A stretch of DNA of 64,000 nt from Neelides folsomi (taxonomy: Eukaryota; Arthropoda; Collembola; Neelipleona; Neelidae): contig JAQGBZ010000079.1 of assembly GCA_034687125.1 (NCBI GenBank), forward strand, positions 124,001-188,000, read 5' to 3'. The notes beneath the pieces are model-generated. The model was not told the origin of the DNA. It searched no databases and worked only from the letters and a program-made list of their open reading frames with translations. A program made the translations under genes and the position numbers. Shown piece after piece: positions 1 through 14,700 of the stretch (position 1 is its first letter; every line of letters begins with the position of its first letter).

Positions 1-1665
1 GATAATTGAATGGGAAAACTAAGGAATAAGTTTAAGGAAGATGAAAGAAGAATGGTTTGGATGAATTCTTCCCATTCAAATCATTAATTTGAGCAAACAA
101 ATCTTTCGTACGTCATAGAAGAGGAAATAACTAGAAGTTCTTTAGAAGTTTACAAACTTTAGTCTTTACTATCGTCTCGAACATCTCTTCCTTTATTCAA
201 AGTAAGAATCGTGGGATAATTTAGAAACATTTTCCATTTAGCCAAAGGCAAAGATAAGAACTTCACGGTCGAGCAGAGAACTTTAATTGTAAAACTTCTC
301 CTACATCCTTTAACATCCATGGAATAAATGCGATTATCCAATTTTTTAGCATTATTCTTAATTTCATTCCTTCCAAAATTGCTTCCCATATCTTAATGTA
401 CAAAGATTGAGATTTCCAAATTGCCTCTTCACATTTTCCTAACGACGTTCTTTATGAATTTTATTATGCATATAATGTCTAATATTTATGGTTATTTTCA
501 GTGCTTATGAGATAAAGTTTTGATTTTGCTTTGATATCATAAAATAACATTTAAATAGCATAAAAGAATAGTTAAATGTTAAATATAGTTAAATATAGAC
601 TGTTAGTATTTTCCTCCTTATTGTCAGTAAAATTATCATTTTCCATCCAGAATATTTAATCTAATTTCTTGTATCCATTTTAACAAAAATGATTGTGCAA
701 GTCTTTTTGTTCAATGTTTGCTTTTGGTGATTGTATGGCATAAATTGGTATGAGGTGAATTCATTAGCAGAGAATGAGAAAAGGAAAGGGTTTCAATTAT
801 TCTCTCGAGGGTTGTAGGCGAATAAAAGAGCTCCAAGTCCTCGAGGCAGAATATTATGAACTCAATGGAGAAAGTAGAAATAATGAAAACGAGGAAATGG
901 AAAATAATAATGTGTTCTGTACATACAAACTTAAGACAGCATATCTCAGCATATATTCATATATCCGTTTTGAATATCAGAGTTGTATGAAATAGGTAGT
1001 ACTTATTTATGTATATGAGATAACATAACTTGTACTACTATAGTGATATTATTTTCTTATAGGTGTATTCATATAGGAAGGGTTGAGGAGCCGGTCGAGC
1101 GGTTCCAATGGCATTTTCCCTTTGAGAAACGAATCCCCATTTTCCTAATCCCCAACTTTCCTGATGAGTTTTCTCCTCGAGGGAAAATAATGAGAATGAG
1201 GAAAACTTTGGATGAAAGGCGAGCCAAAAACTAATGGCTTTTCCTTTTACTTCCCCCGCCGACTCCTTTCCTTGGAGCAAGTGGAGGGAGAGATGAAACA
1301 TCATCTCATCACCATCACAAAACTTTATTCCTTCATTACGTTCATTAGGATAGGGAGGTCTATGAGGACTTCGGAGATCCGGGTATTTGCCAAAACGGAA
1401 CGCCGAGCAACCAAGACTCCCTTCATTTCCAGACGCTTTTGTTTCTTTTACGACCCTGTTTTCCCTCCCAATTCTCCCCATCATTTATCCCCCCTCTGGT
1501 CTTTAGGGGGCAGAGGAAGGAAGATATATTTTACCGCCCTTCTCCCAAAATATTCTTCCCCAAAACGAGCTCTCATTTTCATATCGCTCCCCTTAGACAA
1601 TGACCTATGAGTATGCTCAAGGCGCCATAGTGGCTTTGCCAACCTTCTTTTATTCTCCGCCCTCT

Positions 1666-1682
1666 GAGAGAGAGAGAGAGAG
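1666..1682. repeat. (GA)n microsatellite
   Basis: A 17-nt uninterrupted GA run in GC-richer DNA of the downstream flank. Confidence 0.95.
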
Positions 1683-4600
1683 CTTTGAGGGTTTTATGGC
1701 CTTTCCATTCTTTCCCCTTCCTTCCTTTTAGTTACTTTGCCAAATGGAGAGAAATCAATTTAATTCCCCTTTCGTTTCTTTTATAGTCGGTCGTTTCCGA
1801 AGGCTCTGAAGCCTCCGAAGAGGCCAAAGGAGGAGATAAAACCCAAAATTCCCATTCCTCCATGTCAGAGCCTAGAGGAGGAATTTTACCAATTTCATTA
1901 ATTAAAATTTTCTCAATTAGTCACTCGATGCCTTTCGGAGTGGGAGGGCGGGTGAGAAGAAAGAGGAGATCTTTAGCTCCCTGGCGTAATAAATTGCTTG
2001 ACATCGAGGAGTCTCAATTAGTTTTCTTTCACTCAAGGCTACAATCCATTAGATGTTACATCCCCTGACAGAGAAATATGAGGAGATTAAGTGGGGGAAT
2101 CTCCACACACGGGTGAATACACAATCTGATCGCGACCAAACTCGTTAGAGAGGACGGAGGACTCACATTCAAAATGGTTTATTAGAAGCGAGAGATGAAT
2201 GTCGCGATCTCCTTTCCACACTCTCAGCGTCGCAACCTTCAACCCGATTTGATTAGCATCGAATCCTTTTTTACAATTTACTTTGACAGTCCTTACTTGC
2301 CGTTACCAGTATGCTAATTCTTTCTTCTCCTCCAATGCATTTGTAATTGCTTTACTTATTTATCCCCGTTTAACCATTTCTTAACAGGGAACTTGTTCAA
2401 CAATTAAATAAACCTTGTCAATGAGATCGTACTAATAATATAATTTCTTACATTATTACTTTAGGAGTAGAGTCAATGTGTTTTAATCCCTTCAGCATAG
2501 AAAAGAAATACAAATAGCTGTTAGGTACACGTATTCTTTACTTACAAATTACGTAAAATGCCATGTTGGCTTTACATGTCAATGAATATAAAAATTAATG
2601 ATTTTTAAACACTTTTGCATTTTTTAAAATATAAAGTTCATGGTAGGTAATAATTATTGAGCATGGTAGTAATTATGTGCTCGAACACCTAATAAATTAA
2701 CATCGAATCGAGTGTTGTATTACAGACAGTATAAGAACCATGAAATTAAATATTCATGATTTTGTTAAAGGAATGATGCAATTGATAATTGAATTAGATG
2801 TGCTGACAATTTAAAAATCGTCTGTTATTTGAAATTGGTTTCAGTTGACATGTTCGTCTTATTGTCCCATGAATGCCAATGAGGATTTACTAGCGGGATT
2901 CGCCTGCTATTACAAGTGTAAGAGCACAAATGGCTGATTTATAATGAGACCAAGGTGAGTTTGAATTGGAAGCCATTAATTAATTTGTGAACTAAACAGG
3001 TGGCCAATGGAAATGCCGGCGATTGTCAACCCAAAGAGATGATTGAAAGATAGAGAAATTCGCTGACCTGGACTTGTGTGATGTCCATCGGTGCCGATTG
3101 TTGGGGAACGTAGTACATCGTTAAAATGCCTCCTTTTCCTCACGGTAACTTTAAGAGATTAGAGTTTATAAAGTTTATTTGATAAAATCAGATCGAAGAT
3201 AGCCGTTGAAAGGATGAGTCAATTACGGACGTCGATTGGTTTAGATAATTGAACTCGAATTAAACAGGTTTCAATTTTTCCAAGTAAATTACGAGTATTG
3301 CGAAATAAATGTTTGTTGAGTTGGGAAACTGAAGTAAAAATGGTTTCTGGACTGGGCTGGAGCAGAAGTAAGAATGAAGTCTAGAAAAATGGTAAATGGG
3401 ATAGAAAGGACCGAGGCCGGAAAGGTAGGAGTCCTCATAAGAAAAGAAATCGGGGGAAAGAAGCTGAAGGGAGGGTCTGGAGAAGGAAGCCCAATGAACT
3501 AACGGGGCCCATCCATTTTTAAGAACCAACATTCTGAAAAACTGGACCTTATTGAAAAATCTTAGAAATGGGAGAAGTAACGGTTGGTGAGGAAGCAATG
3601 TAATAATGGGATTAGGTAAGAGGAACAAGTCTTGAGCTCAATGGAAAATGAAAGAAATTCATTTTTATCAAGGGCTGGACATTGACCAGGCTCTGGACAA
3701 ACCGGTCGGGCCCTTCCAAAAAATTCATTTTTCGGAAACCCAATTTTTCTCATATGAAATCAATGTAGCCCCAAACTCGCTCGACCACATTCGGCTCAAA
3801 GAACCATTTGAGCAAAGTCCGGTATTTGGGAAGTTCACACGGAAAGTATCGGACGGTGAGGATTTTCCATGGCCAGAGAGTGGCCGGAGAGAATGGCCCC
3901 ATTCTCGGGCGATCCTCATTATTCCGAGGTTCGTCCACAAGTGTCCGGTTGTGATCAGGTAGTTTCCCATGGGCCTCCGCACCCAACCCGTCCTTCCACC
4001 TTGCAGAGTGCAAGCCTTTGCTCCGCCGTCACGTCCACAGCCCTTTTGAATTCTCACAACCCTCTGTCCAGATTTCCCTTTCATCCTTTCTTCTCCGCTT
4101 CCTCGATCCCACTCTTATGACCTTCTATATAAAAGTTCAATTTTTAATTAATTTTCATGTGCTCTAATAAGGAAACTGATACTTTCGACAAACTTTCCCA
4201 CTATCAACCAGTTTTCATACAAAACATTGAATAGATCCATGCTGTAATTTAAGATATAGGTTTATTATTTTATTAAACCCCTTTGCCCCTTAGCATTATC
4301 TTAATGTAATCATAAAAATGCGTTATATAAAGAGCTCTTATTTTATAACTATTTTATCAGCATAATTTTAAACAATAACGGATGATTAAACCTAAAAAGT
4401 ATAAAAACATATAATGTATTTTATAAAAGACTTAGAATGCTTAAATTCTTAGAATTTTATACTATACAATTAGAGTAAGTATAGGTAAATAAAAGTTTAC
4501 AATTTTAAATGAAGTAATTAAACATTGAATCCATAAAACACTTAACTTTTAATTAAATTTAATGTCTAGAGTAGTTTGTAAGTTTTAAATGGTTACAATT

Positions 4601-6993
4601 AGTATTTACATAGATTACATTATTTTTTTATTGATCTCAAGATTACTAAAAACAAATGCTCCTTCTGCACGTTATATTGTAGGAGGTAATAAGGAATAAT
4701 ATAATCACTAGAATTATGAACATTGCAAACATTTAATAATAACTAATTAAATCTAAGCTCTATTACTACTTCGAACTCATTAATTATTACTCATATTGAT
4801 ATATAAAGTCTTGAATTGAAAAGTAATTAAAAAAGAGTAATGGGGAATAAAGATGGTTGTTTTCCGGGCGAGTGCCAAGGCGCATTTTTTGAGCGCATCC
4901 CGGGTGTAAAATGGAAGCGGGCATCTTTCCCCTCCTCCTTCGGATCCTCCGATTGAGTGGGTAGAAGTTGGGCAGGGACGGCTTAGGAAGTTGAATGTCT
5001 AAAATCTCCATGCTCTTGACGAGTTTTTCCTCCCCGTTTCCGCATGCTCTCCCACCGAGGGAAGGAGGGAGCCTCGAGGAGCTGCTTCGGATCTCCTGGA
5101 AAAAAGGAGAATTCGTAGAAGATCAATACGGCTCTCCCCCTCTTAATTCCTCCACATCTTCCGCCCCTCCCCCATTGGGCCATGATGAGAATTAATACTT
5201 CAGATGCTTCTTCTTTATAATACTTTCCATCATTTTAAATTATAATCCGCTCTATACAAAGTTCTAAGCTTCCTCCATTGAAGAACTCTTGGAAAGAGTC
5301 GGATCGATCTAACTCACTCAAACTCCCCTTTTCTTCCTTCTTCAAATATTCAAAACCTTTCTCCTCATCATCCAAGCTCCTACGCATTTAATGAACAATT
5401 TCCATTTTATCCAAAATTTGAAAATAATTCATCTTTGAGACAATTATTTATTACATTTACACGCGACTAAACACGGGATGTATTTGTACTTGTGATTGGA
5501 AATGTTTATGACCTTTATTTTATCCCGATCCTAAGAATTTATAATCGATTCTATGTGTTTAGCACATTTGTTAACACTCTTTAGTACAGATAATATTGTC
5601 TTTCATATTAAATCAAAATCAAATTAAATGTAACTTGTAAATACGAGTCAAACCCCTATTTATGTATTTTTAGGAAGAACTTTATGAATTAAGAAAAATC
5701 TTACCAGAATACCTAGAATGTGTAATGGACTTCTTGCTGATGTACTGAAAATAATTTTCTCAATATAATATTTTGCATTTGTCGAGCAAAAGTTGCTTAT
5801 TATATTTATTTTCGAGGTTTTTTCGGTTTGGTTATCTATTACACTTCAGAAAGAATAAAATTCAAATCTATAATCATTAAAATTATTAAAACTATGTATT
5901 TTAGCACTATATTAAGTTTTTTAAAACCGGTACCACACAAAAAGTTGCCACACAAAACAAAATCTATGTTTCTCAACACAACTGTTAAAATTTGATCAAT
6001 TAATGTTTAATATAATATTTTTTAAACCTAATAAACGGCTTTATAGTCTCCATTATTAAAAGCACATTAAATTATGTTGGTATTATGTATCTAAATACTT
6101 TGCTTTATTTGTCAATAAATAGGTATACCTCATGTTTTTTTATAAAATATTCATTTTATAATATTACAACACACTAATTGTAGTCTTATGGATTGAACAC
6201 ACGGCACTATAAGCAACTCCAAAAACTTTAAAAATTTCACATAACAAAATAAATTGAAGACTCATTGATTTTATAAAATCAATTGATAATCGTTTTGTTG
6301 TTGTTGTATGGAATCTCTTAACACAGGGCCGAGAACTTTACTAAAAATCAGACCCAATTGGGGCAGTGCCCTTATATTATCTATTCTTTGGTGTATTGGT
6401 AAAAAGGCGTGGGAAGTAAGAAGGTCCAAGCGTTCCACAGGACCATTCGGTGCAGAATTAGGAAGAGCCAAGACGAGTGGACATCTGGCCACTCGCGTTG
6501 GTTGACTGACCGGTAGAAGCCATCGGATGGAATTGATAAAAGTAACATAATGAAATAAACAATAAAATCGGTAGCTTAAAAATTGGAACGAGCCGCATTC
6601 ATTTCATCGGTTCCCAGCGGCTATCTTCCCACTCCCAGGTTTAAAAAAGAAGAAAAACCCAGAGTCCTGTCGAGGTAAAACAGGCTTCCTGGGCCCGCTT
6701 TTGCTCAAAAATGTTCAAATGTCAAAAATCGGATTGTTCCTCAATGGGGACAATGGAGCCCGAGTGGTCCGAAAAATCGGAAGGGAACTGGTTTGGGAAT
6801 CTATGGGAAATTGAGCATTTTTGCCTGAATATGGATCAAAGGGGGTTCTCACGGGTTGGTCTATTGGAATCTCATCCAGGACATCCCCTATAGATGAAAG
6901 GGGCATATGCGACGCGTCTCACCTATTCTCTTCTCACTGTTGATCAACTGACCACAGGCGGAGGAACAGGTTTCTGCTCCCGTCGTTTCTTTC

Positions 6994-7017
6994 CTTCGTC
7001 GGCTGAAGCCGACGGAG
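6994..7017. repeat. Short perfect hairpin, 10-bp stem with TGAA loop
   Basis: CTTCGTCGGC and GCCGACGGAG pair over ten positions (one T-G wobble) around a four-base TGAA loop. It is GC-rich and compact. No gene or element around it is recognised, so its role is unknown. Confidence 0.6.
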
Positions 7018-10000
7018 CCACACAGCTCACACGTCTTTATAATACTGATATGTACAGCCGTATTGAGCATTTGCCTTAAATTGGTATGAGCCCTATATTA
7101 ATAATGTATGAAATGTATGTGTATCTCTTTGTCTTGATTCATTATGCATTTAGCGTCGTCGTCGAGTCGTTTGATTTCTCCTTGCCAATCGGCCGTCCCC
7201 TCGAGTGACTGATGGATTGAAGGGAGCTGCCGTCGGAGAATGAAATTAAAAGACCGCATGGAGTGAGCAAACACTGGGAGAATGAATGAGGTGTGAAGAG
7301 AGGCGTGGTTTGGGGAAGAGCAACTTTTTTCGCCCGACGCTCCTCTTTAAAAGGAGGCGAAAAACCTGCTTGTGCTTTGTAATTAACTTTGATTTGCCGA
7401 ACCTGGTTTATCACGAAGCTCATAAAAGAAGGCGATTAGGATCTCAAAGACATAAAGGATGAGTAACTTCTTCTTCGGCAAAATCCTCCTCTCCTTGGCT
7501 GTCGAGTAGAACAAACACTTTCATGTTGCCCATTACGATTCATCCAACGAGGGCGCAGTTCCATCAAAACCAACTTCTCCTTTTATGTATAAAAAATCCT
7601 TGGCTTCTTAATTTTCTTTTCCAATTATTTAATTCCTTTACCCAGCTTGACTTTTAAAACCGGAGGAATTGAACATTTAATGAAAGCGAAGAAAAGTTTG
7701 AAAAGTTGAAATTTAAACGTCAGGAGTTTGAACATGTTTATGAGTTGATGGCGTTCATTTTAAACCATGTATACTATGGGTATTAGTTACATACCTGATG
7801 GGTAATGGTGGGAAATGGATTCAATTGGATACATTTGGCTATTAGACCGGATTTCGTGACTGTAGTGAATAATCATTTCAATTAATTTGATTTATACGAA
7901 TAGCTCAGTAGCAATGAATTAAAAAGATATTCATCATTTACCTTGGAAGGTAAGCATGTCGAATGTCAACATTCATATGGCTTCATTAAATACATACTAC
8001 ATATAACGATTAACTTTGGATTCCTTAATGGTATGAAATTCATTGTTTTTGGACAAGTATAGTATCATATATCCATTCAGGAGATTACCAATGGTACATA
8101 CTATAGCACAATTGTACATAATTCTAAACGATAAAATACTTATAAATACTTATATATTATCTCTCTACGTTTTACGTATATAATACAGAAAATCCAGTTG
8201 TATTTCATGACACACGATTTGATTTATTAGTTAAAATTAATTTATTTTAGCTATTTTTTTGGTTGCGTGATCTTTCAATTAGCATTAGCATCCTCATACT
8301 TAAAGAACCTTAATTGGATTTTACTCAATTTGAAGTGGAAGCAATAAAATCTTGCATGTACTAATATTTTTTCCTTAAACAACTGTAGGCATTCTAAACA
8401 CGAAATGCTTATCTTAAGTATAATATGTATCATACTTTGATATTCTTCATATGAATATATTTTCATTACTGCAATACAATACTTATGCATACAATTAGTA
8501 TAAAAGTACTAGTATTGTAATATTTATAATGCCAGTGCTGACTGTCGTGAGTATAAAGTACCTGGATTGACTGGAATGTATGTATGATAACATTCGAATG
8601 AACCACAACTTATTGTTAATGAAGAGCGAAAGTTCTATAGTAAGATAAAGTATTAGATATTCTATAGTAGTGCATTAATAGTTTATTCTTACTTCTGCGA
8701 CAATATGAACAAAATCATGAGAAGTATTCAATAATAAATGAACTTCTCCAGTATGAGATTTGAAAGAGTTGAAACTCCACATAAAAGCATTATTTAGAAA
8801 ATGAACTCGGAATCGTGAAAGTTTGTAAACATAAAATGGAGCATATAATCTTTGAATCGTCCTGGCCCTGGTAAATATGTAAAGCTGAGGGGAGGGAAAT
8901 GGGAAAATATAAGAGATTCAAGCCCACACATGGGAGTTCTACGACAAGTTTTATCATTCAACCAATTTAAATTAAGTGTTGCCAGTAACATTTTCTCCGA
9001 CTTAATTAACTCAATAAATTTTAGTAAGTTTTGGAAGAGTGGAGTCCATGTGTGGGGATGTCAAAGACTTCGTCCCATTAGTGCACTAGAAGTTTCATGG
9101 CTCTTGCCTTACAGCCCTTCAGAATTCCTAATCAAATTACCCGACGGAGAGGGAGCGGAGTGAAAGTCAACGTGGCGGCTTGAGCCCCTATGAGCCTCCG
9201 TACATAATAAAATAAGATGAAGAGGAGGGGAGACGCCCAACTCAATTGATTTTTGAGCAAATGAAACTCCCACTTTCTCCTCCAACGCCAAATTTTCAAT
9301 TTATTCTCAAATTGAATTGGGATGAAAAATGAAAGACATTCCCATTGTGCGAGTGGGGAATTGTGCTGGAGGGAGATAGGGAAATTCCATTTCCTCTCCC
9401 ATTCCGACAAACTCATTTTCTTGGGACGAGGAGGAAAGCCAATTTAGCTAATTTCAACTTTGAAATTGAAAGAGCTCTTCTTAAATTAAACTTCCTTTTC
9501 ATGTGAAGCATACAAGGCACTTTACGGAGACTTCTATCTTATTTCCTTATTTATTCCACTCTGCCTCTTTTCCGATCTTGAAAGGAAAGACTAAAGTCCT
9601 AATTCCCTTTCTAGTTATAGAACTTTCCAAAGACCATTTTAAATAATTTACCAGATGGTTGCAAATGAACCATCTCCTATCATTTGCTAAAACTCATAAA
9701 ATATTTTTTTTAAAACTTTTCTTGCCTAATAAAATATATTTATAGTTTTTAAATATTGGATTTTAAGGTTGAAACATAAATACTATTTTTATTTAAAATA
9801 TATTAATATCAAAATTAATATCATTGTGACAAATACTCATATTTTATGAAAATGAAGTGAAATATTAATAAATGAATTTGAATTGTAACATGGCAGGTTT
9901 AAAGTCATATTAATTGACCCGTTTGGTTCCCATTGAAAGTGAGGGAGATAAGGAGATTTATTCTCTTGTAATTTATCATCAAGCGGATTGGGTAGTTGAC

Positions 10001-11749
10001 AAGAGAGAAGAAAATCAGATCCTGCTTTGACTTTCGAGTTGGGTGCGAGCAAGAAGTGGAAGGAAGCAGCCCGCAAGTTGAAGCAATAAATCTCCGTACA
10101 CGGGGGCTAAATCAAAGGATAAACTTTTCGAGGGAAGCTTCTCCAAGATAATACACAATGGAACTGTTTCGCTTTCGTTGTATAAGTAGCTAAGGAAAAG
10201 ACCCGAAACGGAATGCAAATGAGAAATATGCAAATGAAGAAAATGGAGAATCAGATTATTTGACTAAAACTACGACGGAGAAAGTATTATATGATTAGGT
10301 TCTGCTATAGGCTCTGCATTATAAGAGATTATATTTACAGAGCATAAAAGGGAAAATCTTCCAACTTGTAATTGCGAAACTTTCTCTTATACGAGGAGGG
10401 AAAATGGGAGCTGAATAATCTAAAGGTGGGAGAGTATTAAAATTTCCCCCAACCCTCATCATAATGGATATTGGGAGGTTTATATTCTCGACATTTTAAT
10501 TTTCCTCTCCCTTGTTCCCCTTACTCGACTCGAGAGAAAACAATGGTAAATGAGAATTTCGCCATTTCCTTTTCAAACCTTCATAATATGTACTTTCGAG
10601 ATTAAAGTAATATTAATATTATAGGCTTCTTTAGAACTTGGAATGAAATGGGAAAATGAAAGGGGCTTATTGGAACCGCAAGACGATTTCCTTGAAATGT
10701 CATAAGGAGCTTCCCTGAATCAATAAAATTTCCATTTTATTCATCTTCTCTTCCAAGTGGAATGAAGCATTTCTATTTAAAATGGATTTGTCTGGGGAGG
10801 ATATCTGGAGAAGTAAAGGCGTTCAATTTCCCGGCCCGGGCGGAAGGTCTGAGAGGATCCTTCCTTCTTTGTCTACTCCTGCTTGAATAAATTAAATTCT
10901 TGAAGAGAGCGAAGGAAATAATATAGCGGCTTGAGCTCCGGCATTAGTTGATTCACTCCTCCATGCATCCGCTCGAATTGAATTGGAATTCTCTCTCGAT
11001 TCCGCCGACTGCCTTTCGAATTCAAAAACTTTTCTTCTCCACGTAGACTTTGAGCCCTATGAGCCTCATCTCGGTCCTACTCCGAATTACAAATACTCCA
11101 ATTTCCCAAGGGCCATTATTCTACTCTTTAACTTCCACTTCCACTCCAACTCTCACCACTCTCTTATTTGAGCCGGGGCTTCAACTCCAGTCGCTGTCTT
11201 CCCAACTACTTTTCCTCGCCCAAATCCCAAGACCTGGCTCGAGACTACAAAACTCTCATAGACCCTCTCCCTCTTATAGCAGTCCCCCATTCCCAACTTC
11301 CCCCCCCCAAGAGAGAAGGATTTTAAAATGAAGGGCCGAGTTAAACTCGAAACTCTCTTCGAATTGCCAATGGATGTAATGTAATTTCTTACTTATTAGC
11401 TCCCCCCATTTCTAGCTAGTTGTCCTCAAGGGACGACAAACTTTTCTTATTATGACTAATCGACTCGAGATCCTTTTGATGGGAGGACTCACAGGGCTCG
11501 TTTTGCCCCTCAAACCCAACTCAGAAACGAGCTCAATTATTTTCTCGCCAAGTGTCCAATTCCAACCCGAAATTGCCTTTTATGAAGTAAGATTCCTAAA
11601 GCTTCACTCATTTAATGGATAAATTATCCTCTTAATTGAGAAAGTTATGGACATTGTGGGAAATACCCAAAGCATGTACTCGTATAGAATCTACAATAGA
11701 TAAATTCTCCTTCTGCTTTCCCCACTTAAATATCCCTATCCTCGGCTTT

Positions 11750-14700
11750 CCCTATTATTCTTAACCATGGGTCAAATTGCATAATTATTTATCGCTTTAG
11801 ATAAGTTTTCACTTATTTATTTCTCCTAAATATAAGAAAGAGTTTAATAAATTCATTTATCTATTAAATATGATTTTATTAATTCTATGTAGAAAAACAA
11901 GTTAATTCTAATAAATAATTAAGAATTTATGTAATAAATTGAAAATTAGAAAAAAGTATAAAAGGAAAGAGAGTGAAATTTGAATGGCTTTACTGGAAAA
12001 TAAAAAGGACGAGTAATGTTAATAATAAACAATTTATTCATTTTTTATTATATTTTCATACAATTAAGAATGAAAACTCACGCTTTTTTACATTCGAGCT
12101 TATGAAAAATCATACTTTCTAACAAAAGGTTAAAACTTAAACTCATCTAAACGCACTTAAAACTCATTCGAATTACACATCCATTTAAGTAAATTGTTCA
12201 ATGCACAGTATTCATACTTACTTTATTATTAAATTAAAACGTAACTAAATATGATGCTAAGTATATAAACAATTGTAGATATTAAGAGAGCTTAATGAGG
12301 ATTAAAAATTTAATTTAATTAAAAAGTGATTAACAAATATCAACCTAATTACACATATTTGTATTGAAATTCCTTTATGTAATAAAACTCAATTCGGATA
12401 GAGAGAAGGCAAATACATGTACGAAAATCGCACAAAGAATACCATATTAAAATTAACAAAATTATTACATGAACAACACACAAGTGAATCTTCACAATAA
12501 TTGCTAAATTGTTTTTGTCTATAAAAGTAGAATAAGATTATATTTATAACAATTTAAGAGATACATAATATATTTCTTGTCATGTTATTATTTAAATATT
12601 AGTATAGTATTTATAATTAATTGTATTTATCAGTAGTTTAAAAATTATCCAAGTTAATAGAATAGCACATTTATGAAAGACGTTCTTCATTCAACCGTTC
12701 CTGGCACTTGTTCTAAATCCAAATCATGCCAAAATCAAATAACAATTAATGCAATTTCAGATAGCTACAGATCTGTATTTATTCACTAAAATTAATGCAA
12801 AGTTGAATTCATTGTGTTAAAATATAAAATTCGAATTGTCATTCTTAAATGTAATCTCAATAACTTGAGTAATTTTAATTGAAAAAAAAAGAATATTAAA
12901 CTACTTCTAAAATAAAGCTTATTATTTAATAATAAAGGTTACGAGAGTATTAATTAGGCTTTCATCAGGCAGTCGAACCAATAATGTTTTGAGTTGATAC
13001 TCAACCTCTCTTTTAAAACATCTACAATTAATTATATTAGATACTGTAGAATAATATATTTACGTTGTTTTACATTTTATATCAATATTAATCTCATTTA
13101 TAATAATATAATATACTGTATTAAAGGATTAAAATTCTTTGAATGAGGCACTATATAATTTATCAAATCTAACCGTACAAACTGCTCAACTACTTATTAG
13201 AATTCCTACATTATTTTACATATACACTTATAATATGTAAAACCATTATTTAGATTATTAAATAAGTAGATAAACCTGATCATAGGCTCACCGTGTAAAG
13301 CTGAGTAACTCACTAAATGTATTACATAATTATTATTTAAATATAATTTCATCTCTCAATCAAACAATCGTACAGACTCAACAATATTCACAAATAGAGA
13401 AACTAGTTTACAAAACACATCTCATTCTGTCTATATACAATGGAATTCCAAATCGACTTCGTCAAGTTGTAACAGGTGAGAAAGACAAAAAAGGTCAAAC
13501 GTTGAAAAAGCAAATAATCTTTGGTGTCTTTTTGAACTGTGGTAATTCACTCGGGTTAAATGAGTTGGAAATTCAAAATTGACCGCCTTTACAGTTCCCA
13601 TTTATATTTTATAACAAGCTTTAACTTGATTTTATTTCGCTTGTCTTTTCCGTCCTTCGCCTGTTAAACTGTGCCGATTGAAATCCATTTTTGGGCCAGT
13701 ATTCTTGTCCTTATGACTATAAATCATAATGATCTCTTAAGATTATCATATAATTAAGAATGTAATAGATTTACATACATACATAATATGCTTAATGTGT
13801 AGTGTACAATACAATAAATTCTATCATACTTCGACAGTGTTAAGACACGCTAGCTAGATTTATTAAAGTCACTTGGCAAACAACTTATACCCTACTTGAT
13901 TAAATTCCTATAAATTCCTAAAATATATTATCGTAAATCTTAGTCATTGTAATAATAGTATTCACAGAAGTATATTAGTTAATACACTGGATGGATTATT
14001 TAATGAAGTGAGTAGAAACGAAAATTGTACAAAAATTGAGAAACGCGTTTTTAACCCGCTCCTATTATATAATAATGCTAAAAAAACATTAAACACCTCT
14101 TCTATTGCTTACGATTTTCACAAAGATGCAAGGTTAGAGAGTTCAGTTTGATTTTTATATTAATAATATATCCTATAATTATTACTCACACAAATAGAGA
14201 CGCTCTCAAGTCTTAAAATAATCAAATCTCAATACTATATGTTAATTGTATATCATTTAATATATAATATAATCGTGTTGTAACAATATAATTTATCAAC
14301 TAAATAAGTAATATAATAATTATTTTCTAAATCTAGTAATCAGCCCAAGAATTACATTTCTGCAATATAGGCATTAGATCATTGTTAATTAGGTATTTAC
14401 AATTCTTGAGTCATCTATATAAGTAGTTTATCCTTTAATATCATTATTATTCATTATTGTTATACATGTGGGAGCTTTTCCATCTGATTCGTCTTATTGC
14501 TTTCTATGCAAAGAGTATTATTATTGTTAAACTATTATTATTATATATTTAGTAGAAGATTATACACAAATTGTAATTACAATTTATTTAAATGTTTTTA
14601 CTTTCTATGTATCCTCATACACGTAAAAACAATTTTTTATCTTTGATTCGTTTTACAACCGACGCTTGTGCGACAATAACTTCCCTATAGTCATCATTAC

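Larger units (their letters stand above)
1..11749. other. Downstream flank, no gene recognised
   Basis: Composition alternates between AT-rich stretches (for example 4,130-4,800 and 5,400-6,300) and GC-richer patches (1,050-2,250, 3,300-4,120, 6,300-7,420, 10,800-11,600). The open frames in the GC-richer patches, up to 148 codons, show no domain and often overlap on both strands. The stretch holds a (GA)n run at 1666-1682, a C9 run at 11300-11308 and a hairpin at 6994-7017. Confidence 0.6.

Noticed and set aside
1038-1484. 148-codon minus-strand frame overlapping a 132-codon plus-strand frame
   Set aside because: Both strands are open in the same GC-rich patch, neither has a domain, and both look like composition effects.
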